Part shown: one piece after another, positions 1 through 7,500 of the stretch
Numbering within the stretch: position 1 is the stretch's first letter
Layout of the letters: each line of letters begins with the position of its first letter
Origin: Prevotellaceae bacterium UBA2744
Lineage (GTDB): Bacteria > Bacteroidota > Bacteroidia > Bacteroidales > Bacteroidaceae
Direction: 5' to 3'
Assembly: GCA_002353575.1 (NCBI GenBank)
Contig: DEJQ01000034.1
Location: 1-22,697 of the forward strand
Length of the DNA: 22,697 nucleotides
Translations under genes and position numbers: made by a program
Notes under the pieces: generated by a model
The model's database searches: none
What the model saw: the letters and a program-made list of their open reading frames with translations, nothing else
What the model was told of the DNA's origin: nothing

Positions 1-33
1 CTGAGTCGGAACTGAGTCGGAACTAAGTCACTA
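1..33. repeat. Short 11-base tandem repeat
   Basis: CTGAGTCGGAA occurs twice head to tail at 1-11 and 12-22, followed by a degenerate third copy starting CTAAGTCA at 23. The array may continue to the left of the window. No gene is visible around it. Its function is unknown, and it may simply be intergenic low-complexity sequence. Confidence 0.6.
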
Positions 34-124
34 CTACCTCGGAGGAGAGTCACTTATGAGTAGAAGAGGAGTATGGTTTTTCCGAAGCAGAAATGACTCA
101 GAAGCGACGCATGTGTGAAAGAAA

Positions 125-145
125 GAAGTGAGAAGTAAGAGGTGA
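125..145. repeat. Heptanucleotide tandem repeat (GAAGTGA-like)
   Basis: Three consecutive 7-base units, GAAGTGA, GAAGTAA and GAGGTGA, lie at 125-145 in the non-coding region downstream of tcdA. Read on the other strand the units are TCACTTC, TTACTTC and TCACCTC, which resemble units in the array near the right end of the window (around 22628-22642). Confidence 0.5.
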
Positions 146-160
146 GTGAGATGTGGTCTC

Positions 161-189
161 AAAAATATTATCTAATTATTGATATTTTT
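161..189 (-). terminator. Weak AT-only hairpin after tcdA
   Basis: AAAAATAT at 161-168 and ATATTTTT at 182-189 can form an 8-pair stem with a 13-base loop, just past the tcdA stop codon. The stem has no G-C pair, so termination here is a guess from position and symmetry. It could work in either direction or not at all. Confidence 0.28.
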
Positions 190-194
190 GGTAC

Positions 195-899
195 TTACTG
201 TTTTGCTGCATCCTGGATGAGGAGTCCTGCGAGAGTGAAGCCGTAAATGCCTGTGATGTGGACGAGAGACCCGTTGGCACGAGTTGGCTCGGAGGGATTG
301 TCCTCGCGGTTGCGAAGGAGTTCCTCACTATAGACACATTGGAATTTCTTGGCGGGGAAGGTCTTTGCCGTGCGAAAACGGCGACGAAGGGTAGCAGCAA
401 GCGGACAACCCTTTACTTTCCAGAATTCAGATACACTGATACGGGTGGAATCGAGTTTGAGGGCTGCCCCCATCGCTGAGAAGAGGGTCGCTGACGAAGC
501 GGTGGCAGTGAGGATGAGATGGGCTTTGTCCTTTACAGAGTCGATCGCATCGATGACGTAGTCGTAGTCGGAAAGACGGAATGATTCAGCAGTCTGCTCG
601 TTGTAGAGTCCATAGATGGCCCGGATGTCGGCTGAGGGGTTGATATCGAGCAGTCGTTCGCGCAGCACTTCGACCTTGGGGCGCCCTATGGTGCTGTTGG
701 TAGCCATGAGCTGGCGGTTTATGTTGCTGGCACAGACGGTGTCGCCATCTACGATGGTGAGGTGTCCCACACCTGTGCGTACAAGGGCTTCGGCACACCA
801 TGAACCGACGCCGCCTACTCCGAAGAGTATCACTCTGGTATTAAAAAGATGCTCCAAGTTTTCGGTTCCCAAGAGCATCCGTGTTCTGCTGAATTGCAT
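195..899 (-). CDS. tcdA: tRNA threonylcarbamoyladenosine dehydratase (TcdA/CsdL family)
   Basis: This is a 234-residue ThiF/E1-like enzyme. Family knowledge: TcdA uses ATP to cyclise t6A37 to ct6A in ANN-decoding tRNAs. Visible features are the nucleotide-binding loop GVGGVGS (27-33), the acidic VDGD stretch (50-53), the SNINRQ motif (58-63) and a downstream basic RRRFR segment followed by a CVYS motif, all typical of the TcdA branch rather than of ThiF or MoeB. The protein is somewhat shorter than the E. coli enzyme (about 268 residues), as is usual when the C-terminal extension is short. The ATG is 5 bases after the stop codon of the upstream CNNM gene, so the two are probably co-transcribed. 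MoeB/ThiF identity is less likely because no sulfur-carrier partner gene is nearby. Confidence 0.9.
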   Translation of the reverse strand: MQFSRTRMLLGTENLEHLFNTRVILFGVGGVGSWCAEALVRTGVGHLTIVDGDTVCASNINRQLMATNSTIGRPKVEVLRERLLDINPSADIRAIYGLYNEQTAESFRLSDYDYVIDAIDSVKDKAHLILTATASSATLFSAMGAALKLDSTRISVSEFWKVKGCPLAATLRRRFRTAKTFPAKKFQCVYSEELLRNREDNPSEPTRANGSLVHITGIYGFTLAGLLIQDAAKQ

Positions 900-904
900 G
901 TCAA

Positions 905-1972
905 TTACTTATGTTGCTCTTTCTTCATCTTCTTCCACTGGGCCTTGGCGAGTTCCTGCATATCGACAACTTCGTCTTTCTCGTCAACTATTTCGTAACC
1001 AAGCATGGTTTCGATGACGTCTTCCATAGTGACGAGTCCACGGAAACATCCGTATTCGTCGATGACCATGCTGATGTGCTCTTTCTTCTCAAGGAGTTTT
1101 TCCCATATCTCTGAGACTTCTTCGTCTTCGTTGAAGGAGAGGATAGGACGCGCCAGTTCGCTCAGGGTGATGTCGAACTTGTCTTCGGCAAGGCGTTCGA
1201 GTACGGTCTGGCGAAGGACGTAGCCGGTGATGTAGTCGCTCTCATCATTTTTATATACAGGGATTCGGGAGAATTTCTTGAAGCTTTCGTCTTGGTAGAA
1301 TTCGCGAAGGGTCATCTCCTCCTCAGCCATAGTGACAACGACGCTCGGAGTCATTATTTCGTGAGCTGTAACGTTATCGAGGTTGAGCAGGTGCTGAATC
1401 ATTCGGTTTTCTTTCTTTTCAAGCACTCCCTCTTCGGCTCCCACAGTGACCATAGCAGCTACTTCGTCGCGAGTGACTGCTTCCTGTTGGTTATTGTCGG
1501 CAATGCGATGGGTGAGTTTTTCGAGCATAATGACGAATATCCACGAGATGCCAACCATGACGCGAATGACACGACAGGCAGGGATGGCAAGCTGACGCCA
1601 GTAAGTGGAACCGATGGTCTTGGGGAACACTTCGGCAAAGACGAGGATTAGGAAGGTGAAGAGCGCAGAGATGAAGCCAATGAAAAGACTCATCTGGCTG
1701 CTCGTATCGAAGGCTGTAGCAGCATAGTTGGCTGCCTGAGAACCCACGAGGGCTGCGCCCACAGTGTTAGCTACTGTGTTAACGAACAATATGGCAGAGA
1801 TAGGACGGTCGATGTTGGTCTTATACTGCTTCAGGAGTTCCCACCCCTTCACGTTCTGTGACTCCAAGGTAGTGATGTAAGATATCGGAGTAGAGAGGAG
1901 AGTCGCTTCAAGCACAGAACAAAGTGCTGAAATGACGAGCGACAACAGCATATAAGTAATGATGAGTTCCAT
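905..1972 (-). CDS. CNNM-domain/CBS-pair membrane protein (HlyC/CorC-like)
   Basis: This 355-residue protein has an N-terminal membrane domain of the CNNM (DUF21) type with about four hydrophobic segments (roughly residues 3-25, 58-80, 93-115 and 130-152). A linker of the form TRDEV...GVLEKKENRMIQHLLNLD follows, then a CBS pair (about 205-325), including the IPVYK and VIDEYGCFRGLVTMEDVIE signatures. The family is linked to magnesium or other divalent cation export and homeostasis; the old name hemolysin is historical. The C-terminal CorC_HlyC domain of the longer family members is missing: the protein ends about 25 residues after the CBS region in a charged Lys-rich tail. It is the first gene of a two-gene unit with tcdA. 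A promoter lies about 115 bases upstream. The exact ion is not deducible. Confidence 0.88.
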   Translation of the reverse strand: MELIITYMLLSLVISALCSVLEATLLSTPISYITTLESQNVKGWELLKQYKTNIDRPISAILFVNTVANTVGAALVGSQAANYAATAFDTSSQMSLFIGFISALFTFLILVFAEVFPKTIGSTYWRQLAIPACRVIRVMVGISWIFVIMLEKLTHRIADNNQQEAVTRDEVAAMVTVGAEEGVLEKKENRMIQHLLNLDNVTAHEIMTPSVVVTMAEEEMTLREFYQDESFKKFSRIPVYKNDESDYITGYVLRQTVLERLAEDKFDITLSELARPILSFNEDEEVSEIWEKLLEKKEHISMVIDEYGCFRGLVTMEDVIETMLGYEIVDEKDEVVDMQELAKAQWKKMKKEQHK

Positions 1973-2086
1973 AGCGATTACTTGTTAGCTTTAATGTTGT
2001 CAGAATAAAGGCGGTCACTGCTTTCCGCCGGATAACTATCAGGATCCATGTGTGTAAATAAAATCTGTTTACTTTAAAATCTGCTG

Positions 2087-2118
2087 CAAAATTAAATAAT
2101 TTCCTGCACACAGCCAAG
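2087..2118 (-). promoter_or_regulatory. Bacteroidota-type promoter for the CNNM-tcdA unit
   Basis: Read on the minus strand, CTTG (2118-2115) is followed after 20 bases by TAATTTTG (2094-2087), a match to the phylum -33/-7 consensus TTTG...TAnnTTTG. The start of transcription would fall near 2080, giving a leader of about 105 bases before the CNNM start codon. Confidence 0.6.
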
Positions 2119-2188
2119 AAAATAAAAAAAATGTTGAAAAACTGACGATTTTTTATCATTTTATATACATTGTATAATTTAATTTTTA

Positions 2189-2196
2189 TACCTTTG
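2189..2196 (+). promoter_or_regulatory. -7 promoter element before the zapA-region genes
   Basis: TACCTTTG matches the Bacteroidota -7 consensus exactly. The best -33 candidate, TTG at 2170-2172, is only 16 bases upstream instead of about 19, so only the -7 half is well supported. It would give a leader of about 135 bases to the ATG at 2337. Confidence 0.5.
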
Positions 2197-2336
2197 CAAG
2201 GTATTCGTGTCAAATAGACGTAAGATGCTAACAACAATACCGTTAAGTGAAACGGAATAAAGTAATTCATCATACGGAACAAAGCACGGACAGACAAAAA
2301 TCATTATTTTATAAAAAAAACAGAAAGAGAAGAAGA

Positions 2337-2981
2337 ATGGGATTTTTTGATATTTTCAAACGGCAGCCTAAGGAACAGGTGGGAGGCATGGAGGATTTCA
2401 TGACGCTCATCAGGGTATATTTCCAAAGTGTGCTGGCTGCGAACCTCGGAATCTCTAATCTGGCTGCCCTACCCGACTTGGCTACGTTTAAACGTACGCT
2501 GCATGTGGCTACTTTGAACAACAAACTGGGACTCGGCGAGAAGAAGGCTTGCCAGAAGATGCTGCAGAACCTGTATGGCATCAGCGACAATTTCTTCAAG
2601 GAGATTGACCTAAGCATAAAGAAGGGATGCAAGAACCAGGCGCAAGTGCAGAATTATCTGTATGCATTCCAGGGATTCAGCCAAGAACTGATTATGCTGC
2701 TGGGCAATCAGCTGAAGTGGAAGTTCCGCATTCCGGGTTTCCTGAAAGGACTGATGAAGAAGGTAATCGAGGGGTCGGTAGATGAAATCATGACTAAGAA
2801 CATGTGGAGCGATGCCGGTGTGCAGAAGGCTGTATTCCAGGTGCGCCGCTACCAGCAACAGCTGGGATTCTCTACTGAATGGATTAAGGAGTATGCCTAC
2901 AACGTGATTACTCTTGCCAAGAAGGAACCTGCACCATCGAAGGAGGAGGAAGCCGAGGCAATGAAAAAACTGAAGAGATAG
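2337..2981 (+). CDS. Conserved-looking cytoplasmic protein of unknown function
   Basis: This 214-residue protein starts at ATG 2337 (MGFFDIFKRQ...). An in-frame GTG at 2247 would add 30 Lys/Arg-rich residues that look like translated leader, so I reject it. The sequence is predicted mostly helical, with no signal peptide and no membrane segment; an FxxxFKRQ opening and an acidic/Lys-rich tail (KEEEAEAMKKLKR) frame the middle. I do not recognise a catalytic motif or a named family. It precedes, by 47 bases and on the same strand, a coiled-coil gene and zapA, so a role near cell division is conceivable from context only. Codon use looks like its neighbours, giving no hint of transfer. Confidence 0.75.
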   Translation: MGFFDIFKRQPKEQVGGMEDFMTLIRVYFQSVLAANLGISNLAALPDLATFKRTLHVATLNNKLGLGEKKACQKMLQNLYGISDNFFKEIDLSIKKGCKNQAQVQNYLYAFQGFSQELIMLLGNQLKWKFRIPGFLKGLMKKVIEGSVDEIMTKNMWSDAGVQKAVFQVRRYQQQLGFSTEWIKEYAYNVITLAKKEPAPSKEEEAEAMKKLKR

Positions 2982-3028
2982 AAAACAACTCTCAATTATA
3001 ATCCAACCAAAACTATTGCAGCTACAAC

Positions 3029-3325
3029 ATGACAGAAGCCGAAAATCTATCATTACTGAAATTCAAAGCGAAGGTCAAAGACTTTATCGCTTCGTATGTT
3101 GCACTGCAACAGGAAAATGCAACACTGTACCAGAAGCTGAGCGACAAGGATGAGGAGATTAAGAAAATCCAGTTGCAGGCCGATCAGTACAAGAGTGACT
3201 ACGACAACTTGAAATTGGCTAAGATGATCGAGATTAGCGATACTGACTTCAAGGAAGCTAAGCAGAAGATCACTTATCTGGTTCGAGAAGTAAATGCTTG
3301 TATTAATATGCTGAATGCCCAGTAA
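3029..3325 (+). CDS. Small coiled-coil protein next to zapA
   Basis: This 98-residue protein is predicted helical almost throughout. Residues about 8-66 have heptad character rich in K, E, L and Q (for example LQQENATLYQKLSDKDEEI), followed by a short helical C-terminus (EAKQKITYLVREVNACINML). There is no signal peptide or membrane segment. It lies 35 bases upstream of zapA in the same orientation. The size, coiled-coil nature and position suggest a ZapB-like partner of ZapA at the division ring, but sequence similarity to E. coli ZapB is not evident, so this is inference. Other structural coiled-coil roles are possible. Confidence 0.75.
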   Translation: MTEAENLSLLKFKAKVKDFIASYVALQQENATLYQKLSDKDEEIKKIQLQADQYKSDYDNLKLAKMIEISDTDFKEAKQKITYLVREVNACINMLNAQ

Positions 3326-3360
3326 TGTGGGGAACTTCGCAGATAGATGAATGAACACAC

Positions 3361-3654
3361 ATGGATAGGAAACTGAACATATCTGTATCTATTGAAGGTA
3401 TTCAACTCCCTTTGACCGTGAACAGTCCGGAAGAAGAGAAGATTTATCGTGATGCAGCATCAAGCATACAGGGACGCATCCAATCGCTCAGAGCGATGTA
3501 CCCTAACCTGAAAAATGACAAATACTACTATGTAATGGCCATGCTGAACACTGCGGTGGAATCGATTCGTTCGAGCCAAAGAAGTGACATGACGCCATAT
3601 TTCGATATGCTGAACGAACTGGAAGCAGAAATCGACAAGGTGAACAAAAAATAG
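3361..3654 (+). CDS. zapA: Cell division protein ZapA
   Basis: This 97-residue protein has the ZapA pattern: an N-terminal beta segment (KLNISVSIEGIQLPLTV), a PEEEKIYRDAASSI helix start, and a long C-terminal coiled-coil helix ending LNELEAEIDKVNKK. Family knowledge: ZapA binds and bundles FtsZ filaments at midcell and promotes Z-ring assembly. The length matches the family (about 90-110). It follows the small coiled-coil gene by 35 bases and is followed by a 176-base non-coding stretch before rny. Identification is firm at family level. Confidence 0.88.
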   Translation: MDRKLNISVSIEGIQLPLTVNSPEEEKIYRDAASSIQGRIQSLRAMYPNLKNDKYYYVMAMLNTAVESIRSSQRSDMTPYFDMLNELEAEIDKVNKK

Positions 3655-3716
3655 TGGCATTTGATATTTTTCTTCAGGCTTACTTTCCCGACCCAACAGA
3701 CTTTTGAACAATCAAA

Positions 3717-3787
3717 GTACAATTTCAGGTTGCACATCTCACCACACCCGAGCGAGGGATGGCAGATATGCAGACTGAGGTATGTAC
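3717..3787 (+). ncRNA. Structured RNA between zapA and rny (candidate small RNA or leader)
   Basis: The stretch folds on paper into one long interrupted hairpin. The pairs are GTAC 3717-3720 with 3784-3787, TTCAG 3724-3728 with CTGAG 3775-3779 (one G-T pair), TGCA 3731-3734 with 3769-3772, ATCT 3736-3739 with AGAT 3764-3767, CCA 3742-3744 with TGG 3760-3762, and CCC 3747-3749 with GGG 3756-3758, closed by the loop GAGCGA. The regular alternation of stems and small internal loops is unusual for random sequence. In E. coli the 6S RNA gene sits beside zapA, so a 6S-type RNA is one hypothesis; a structured 5' leader of rny is another. A weak promoter-like pair (TTTG 3660-3663, TACTTTCC 3681-3688) precedes it. 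No U-tract terminator follows, and RNA ends are unknown. Confidence 0.42.
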
Positions 3788-3830
3788 ATACACATTATTT
3801 ATAACAACTATTAAAACAATTTAAAACAAA

Positions 3831-5372
3831 ATGGATTTGATAATTGCAATAATCATCGCTGTCGGCTGTCTGGCAGTGGGAGTCGCACTGGGCTACGGAA
3901 TTTTCCGATATGCCATAACTAAAGAGTACGATGCCAAGATGAAAGAAGCTAAGCTGGAGGCAGACACTATCAAGAAAAAGAAAGAGCTGGAAGTGAAGGA
4001 GAAGTTTCTGGAAAAGAAAGCTGAACTGGAACGCGAGGCAAACCAGAACAACCAGAAGATGCAGCAGGCTGAGAACAAGCTGAAGCAGAGGGAACTGAAC
4101 ATCAACCAGCGACAGGAAGAATTGCAGCGCAAGCTGTCGGAGAACGACCGTCAGAAGGCAACTCTGGACAAGCAGCAGGAACTGCTCAACATACGCAAGC
4201 AGGAAGTGGAGACTATGCGCAATCAGGAGATTAAGCGTCTGGAGGAAATCAGCGGACTGTCAGCCGAAGCTGCAAAGGAGTCGCTGGTGGAAACCCTGAA
4301 AGACGAGGCTAAGTCGCAGGCTCAGCAGTATATTAACGAGATTATGGACGAGGCTAAGATGACAGCCAACAAGGAAGCTAAGAAAATTGTCATTCAATCT
4401 ATTCAGCGCATTGCCACAGAAACTGCAATCGAGAACTCGGTAACTGTATTCCATATTGACTCGGACGAGGTGAAGGGTCGCGTCATAGGTCGTGAAGGCC
4501 GCAACATACGTGCGCTGGAGGCTGCCACAGGAGTAGAACTCGTGGTAGATGACACTCCAGAGGCAATCGTGATCAGCGCGTTCGACCCGGTAAGACGCGA
4601 GATTGCACGACTCTCACTGCATCAGCTCATCGCCGACGGACGTATCCACCCTGCACGTATCGAAGAAGTAGTGTCTAAGGTGAAGAAGCAGGTGGAAGAG
4701 GAAATCATCGAAATAGGAAAGCGTACAGCTATCGACTTGGGTATTCACGGTCTGCATCCTGAACTCATACGAATCGTAGGTAAGATGAAGTATCGTTCGT
4801 CATACGGACAGAACCTGCTGCAGCACGCACGCGAGACAGCTAACCTGTGTGCCGTGATGGCTGCAGAACTGGGACTGAACCCGAAGAAGGCTCGCCGCGC
4901 CGGACTTCTGCACGATATAGGCAAGGTGCCCGACGAACAGATTGAGACTCCACACGCTTTGTACGGTGCACAGCTGGCAGAACAGTATAAGGAGAAGCCG
5001 GACATCGTGAATGCCATCGGTGCCCACCACGACGAGATGGAGATGACTTCCCTACTCGCTCCAATCGTACAGGTGTGCGATGCTATCTCTGGTGCGCGCC
5101 CAGGTGCTCGTCGCGAAATCGTAGAAGCATACATAAAGCGTCTGAACGACTTGGAGACTCTGGCTGCAAGTTATCCGGGCGTAACAAAGACATATGCTAT
5201 CCAGGCAGGTCGCGAACTACGCGTTATCGTAGGTGCCGACAAGATTTCAGATGCTGAGATAGAAACCCTGAGCAACGACATCGCAACGAAGATTCAGAAT
5301 GAGATGACTTACCCGGGACAGGTTAAGATCACAGTAATTCGTGAAACAAGAGCCGTAAGTTTTGCTAAATAA
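3831..5372 (+). CDS. rny: Ribonuclease Y
   Basis: This is a 513-residue membrane-anchored endoribonuclease that starts mRNA decay in many bacteria. Visible domains, in order, are an N-terminal transmembrane segment (about 3-27), a long charged coiled coil (about 30-200), a KH RNA-binding motif GRVIGREGRNIR (216-227), and an HD domain with the metal-binding His361-Asp362 in LLHDIGK and a second motif AHHDE (H399-H400-D401). Length and order match the family. It is the first gene of a tight unit: nadA begins 7 bases after its stop codon, then mnmA and fbp. It is preceded by the structured stretch at 3717-3787 and an A-rich leader (ATTAAAACAATTTAAAAC) typical of Bacteroidota start regions. Confidence 0.95.
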   Translation: MDLIIAIIIAVGCLAVGVALGYGIFRYAITKEYDAKMKEAKLEADTIKKKKELEVKEKFLEKKAELEREANQNNQKMQQAENKLKQRELNINQRQEELQRKLSENDRQKATLDKQQELLNIRKQEVETMRNQEIKRLEEISGLSAEAAKESLVETLKDEAKSQAQQYINEIMDEAKMTANKEAKKIVIQSIQRIATETAIENSVTVFHIDSDEVKGRVIGREGRNIRALEAATGVELVVDDTPEAIVISAFDPVRREIARLSLHQLIADGRIHPARIEEVVSKVKKQVEEEIIEIGKRTAIDLGIHGLHPELIRIVGKMKYRSSYGQNLLQHARETANLCAVMAAELGLNPKKARRAGLLHDIGKVPDEQIETPHALYGAQLAEQYKEKPDIVNAIGAHHDEMEMTSLLAPIVQVCDAISGARPGARREIVEAYIKRLNDLETLAASYPGVTKTYAIQAGRELRVIVGADKISDAEIETLSNDIATKIQNEMTYPGQVKITVIRETRAVSFAK

Positions 5373-5379
5373 AATAACA

Positions 5380-6396
5380 ATGGTAAAGGAAAGCTGGAAA
5401 GAGAAAGGTTTCGTTGACGAACCTATTCCCGCAGGTACTGACCTGAAAGCGGAAATACGTCAGATGTGCAAGGATAAGAATGCTGTAATCCTGGCACACT
5501 ACTACACTGACGGGGCTGTACAGGACATCGCCGACTTCGTGGGTGACTCGCTTGCCCTGGCACAGTGGTCGGCAAAGACCGATGCAGACATCATCGTGAT
5601 GTGTGGCGTGCACTTCATGGGCGAGACGAACAAAATACTCTGCCCTGACAAGAAAGTACTCGTACTGGATCTGAACGCAGGCTGCTCGCTTGCTGACTCA
5701 TGCAACGCTGCTGACTTGAAGGCTTTCATAGACCAGCACCCCGACCATAAGGTGGTGAGCTATGTGAACACCACTGCTGCCGTGAAGGCTCTGACCGATG
5801 TGGTGGTGACTTCGTCGAATGCAAAACTGATAATCGATTCGTTTCCGCAGGACGAAAAGCTCATCTTCGGACCAGACAAGAACCTTGGCGGATATATCAA
5901 CTCGGTGACGGGACGAAACATGCTGCTATGGAACGGCGGCTGCCATGTGCACGGACAATTCTCGCTGGAGAAGATTCTTGCCATCAAGGCAGAACATCCG
6001 AATGCAAAGGTGCTGGTACACCCGGAGTGTCCGGCTCCGATACAGAAGATTGCCGACGTAATCGGTTCGACTGCCGGACTGCTGAAGTACTCGATAGAGA
6101 ACGACGCAACAGAGTTTATCGTTGCCACAGAAAGCGGAATCCTGCACGAGATGCAGAAGGCATGTCCACAGAAGACATTCATCCCCGCTCCGCCAGAAAC
6201 TACAGAAACAATGGGCTGCAGCTGCAATGAGTGTGCATATATGAAACTGAACACCCTGCATAAACTCTACAACACCCTGAAGTATGAATGGCCGACAGTA
6301 GAGGTGGATGCCGATATACAGAAAAAAGCTCTGCGCCCTATAGACAAGATGCTGGAGATATCGAAGGCACTGAAATCTCCAATGGCAAACAAATAA
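5380..6396 (+). CDS. nadA: Quinolinate synthase NadA
   Basis: This 338-residue enzyme condenses iminoaspartate with dihydroxyacetone phosphate to quinolinate in NAD synthesis, using a 4Fe-4S cluster. The ATG at 5380 is preferred; an in-frame TTG at 5362 would overlap rny and is unlikely. The expected motifs are present: AHYYTDGAVQ, MCGVHFMGETNKIL with Cys75, HPECPAP with Cys217, and a C-terminal Cys cluster C280-S-C282-N-E-C285 followed by AYMKLNTL. Three of these cysteines (75, 217 and probably 285) are the likely cluster ligands. It is 7 bases after rny and 10 bases before mnmA. I see neither nadB nor nadC in the window, so the rest of the pathway is elsewhere. Confidence 0.95.
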   Translation: MVKESWKEKGFVDEPIPAGTDLKAEIRQMCKDKNAVILAHYYTDGAVQDIADFVGDSLALAQWSAKTDADIIVMCGVHFMGETNKILCPDKKVLVLDLNAGCSLADSCNAADLKAFIDQHPDHKVVSYVNTTAAVKALTDVVVTSSNAKLIIDSFPQDEKLIFGPDKNLGGYINSVTGRNMLLWNGGCHVHGQFSLEKILAIKAEHPNAKVLVHPECPAPIQKIADVIGSTAGLLKYSIENDATEFIVATESGILHEMQKACPQKTFIPAPPETTETMGCSCNECAYMKLNTLHKLYNTLKYEWPTVEVDADIQKKALRPIDKMLEISKALKSPMANK

Positions 6397-6406
6397 GGAG
6401 GAATAC

Positions 6407-7480
6407 ATGTCCGTAGCTGCATTAGTAAGCGGAGGCGTCGATTCAGCCGTTTCAGTACACTTGCTGAAGGAACAAGGTATAGACCCTCACCTGTTTTACA
6501 TAAAAATCGGTCCCGACAGAGATACAGAATGGAACTGTACCTCGGAAGAGGATGTCGAGGTATGCCAGTGGCTTGCTAAGAAATACGGACTGCCCTTCGA
6601 CATCATAGACCTGCACAAGGACTACTGGGAACAGGTAGTGGGCTACACGATGGACAAGGCCAGGCAGGGACTGACTCCGAATCCCGACGTGATGTGCAAC
6701 AAGCTCATCAAGTTCGGTGTGTTTGAACAGAAAGTAGGACACGAATTCGATCACACGGCTACCGGACACTATGCCACCACGACCCTGCTCGACGGAAAGA
6801 CATGGCTATCCACTTCGCCAGACCCCGTGAAGGACCAGACAGATTTCCTCTGCCAGATAGACAGTCTGCAGGTGAGCAAATTGATGTTCCCAATCGGACA
6901 TCTGTGGAAACACGAGGTAAGACAGATTGCAGAACAGGCAAAGCTGCTGAATGCAGAACGCAAGGACTCACAGGGAATCTGTTTCCTGGGGGATATAGAC
7001 TTCCGCGACTATATAAAAGCACACCTTGGAGAGCATCCGGGCGATGTGCGCGAGATTGAAACGGGACACAAGATAGGCGAACACCGCGGACTGTGGTTCT
7101 ACACTATCGGGCAGCGCAAGGGACTCGGTTTTGGCGGCGGACCGTGGTTCGTAGTGAAGAAAAACATAAAGCGCAACATTCTGTTCGTGTCGCACGGCTA
7201 CGACCCGGAGAAGGTGTACAAGGATCACCTGAGCATCGAGCAGTTGCATTTCATCACTGCCAATCCGTGGGAAGGCACAGCACAGGACGAGCCGAAGCGA
7301 ATCACCTTCAAGATAAGACACACCCCGGAGTTCCTGACAGGCAGCATACGGCAGGAGGCAGACGGCACATGGCACCTGCAGGCCGACGAGAAGATACACG
7401 GAGTGGCTCCGGGACAGTTCTGCGTAATCTACGACTCAGATCATCACCTATGCTACGGCAGCGGTGAAATAACAATATAA
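6407..7480 (+). CDS. mnmA: tRNA 2-thiouridylase MnmA
   Basis: This 357-residue ATP-dependent sulfurtransferase makes 2-thiouridine at the wobble position of Lys, Glu and Gln tRNAs. It has the PP-loop SGGVDSAVS near the N-terminus, the NPDVMCNKLIKF motif with catalytic Cys97, and the second cysteine in QGICFLGD (Cys192), followed by the FYTIGQRKGLG region and a C-terminal beta-barrel domain. Both cysteines needed for persulfide transfer are present. Unlike most genes here it has a clear ribosome-binding site, AAGGAGG, right at the nadA stop. The spacing (10 bases after nadA, 20 before fbp) supports a shared transcript. Members of this phylum often carry more than one mnmA paralogue; which one this is cannot be told from the sequence. 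Confidence 0.94.
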   Translation: MSVAALVSGGVDSAVSVHLLKEQGIDPHLFYIKIGPDRDTEWNCTSEEDVEVCQWLAKKYGLPFDIIDLHKDYWEQVVGYTMDKARQGLTPNPDVMCNKLIKFGVFEQKVGHEFDHTATGHYATTTLLDGKTWLSTSPDPVKDQTDFLCQIDSLQVSKLMFPIGHLWKHEVRQIAEQAKLLNAERKDSQGICFLGDIDFRDYIKAHLGEHPGDVREIETGHKIGEHRGLWFYTIGQRKGLGFGGGPWFVVKKNIKRNILFVSHGYDPEKVYKDHLSIEQLHFITANPWEGTAQDEPKRITFKIRHTPEFLTGSIRQEADGTWHLQADEKIHGVAPGQFCVIYDSDHHLCYGSGEITI

Positions 7481-7500
7481 TCATACACAAAACCTCTACC

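Larger units (their letters stand above)
1973..2336. other. Divergent intergenic region
   Basis: This is a gene-free 364-base stretch between divergently transcribed genes. It holds a convincing minus-strand promoter at 2087-2118 and a plus-strand -7 element at 2189-2196. The middle (about 2095-2190) is strongly AT-rich. In-frame codons continue upstream of the next gene to a GTG at 2247, but their translation is Lys/Arg-rich and does not look like protein. Confidence 0.6.

Noticed and set aside
2247..2336. GTG-initiated 30-residue N-terminal extension of the unknown gene
   Set aside because: The added residues are basic and irregular, and ATG 2337 with an A/G-rich upstream region fits better.
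5362..5379. TTG start for nadA overlapping rny
   Set aside because: ATG at 5380 gives the normal N-terminus and avoids overlap; the extra six residues have no family support.
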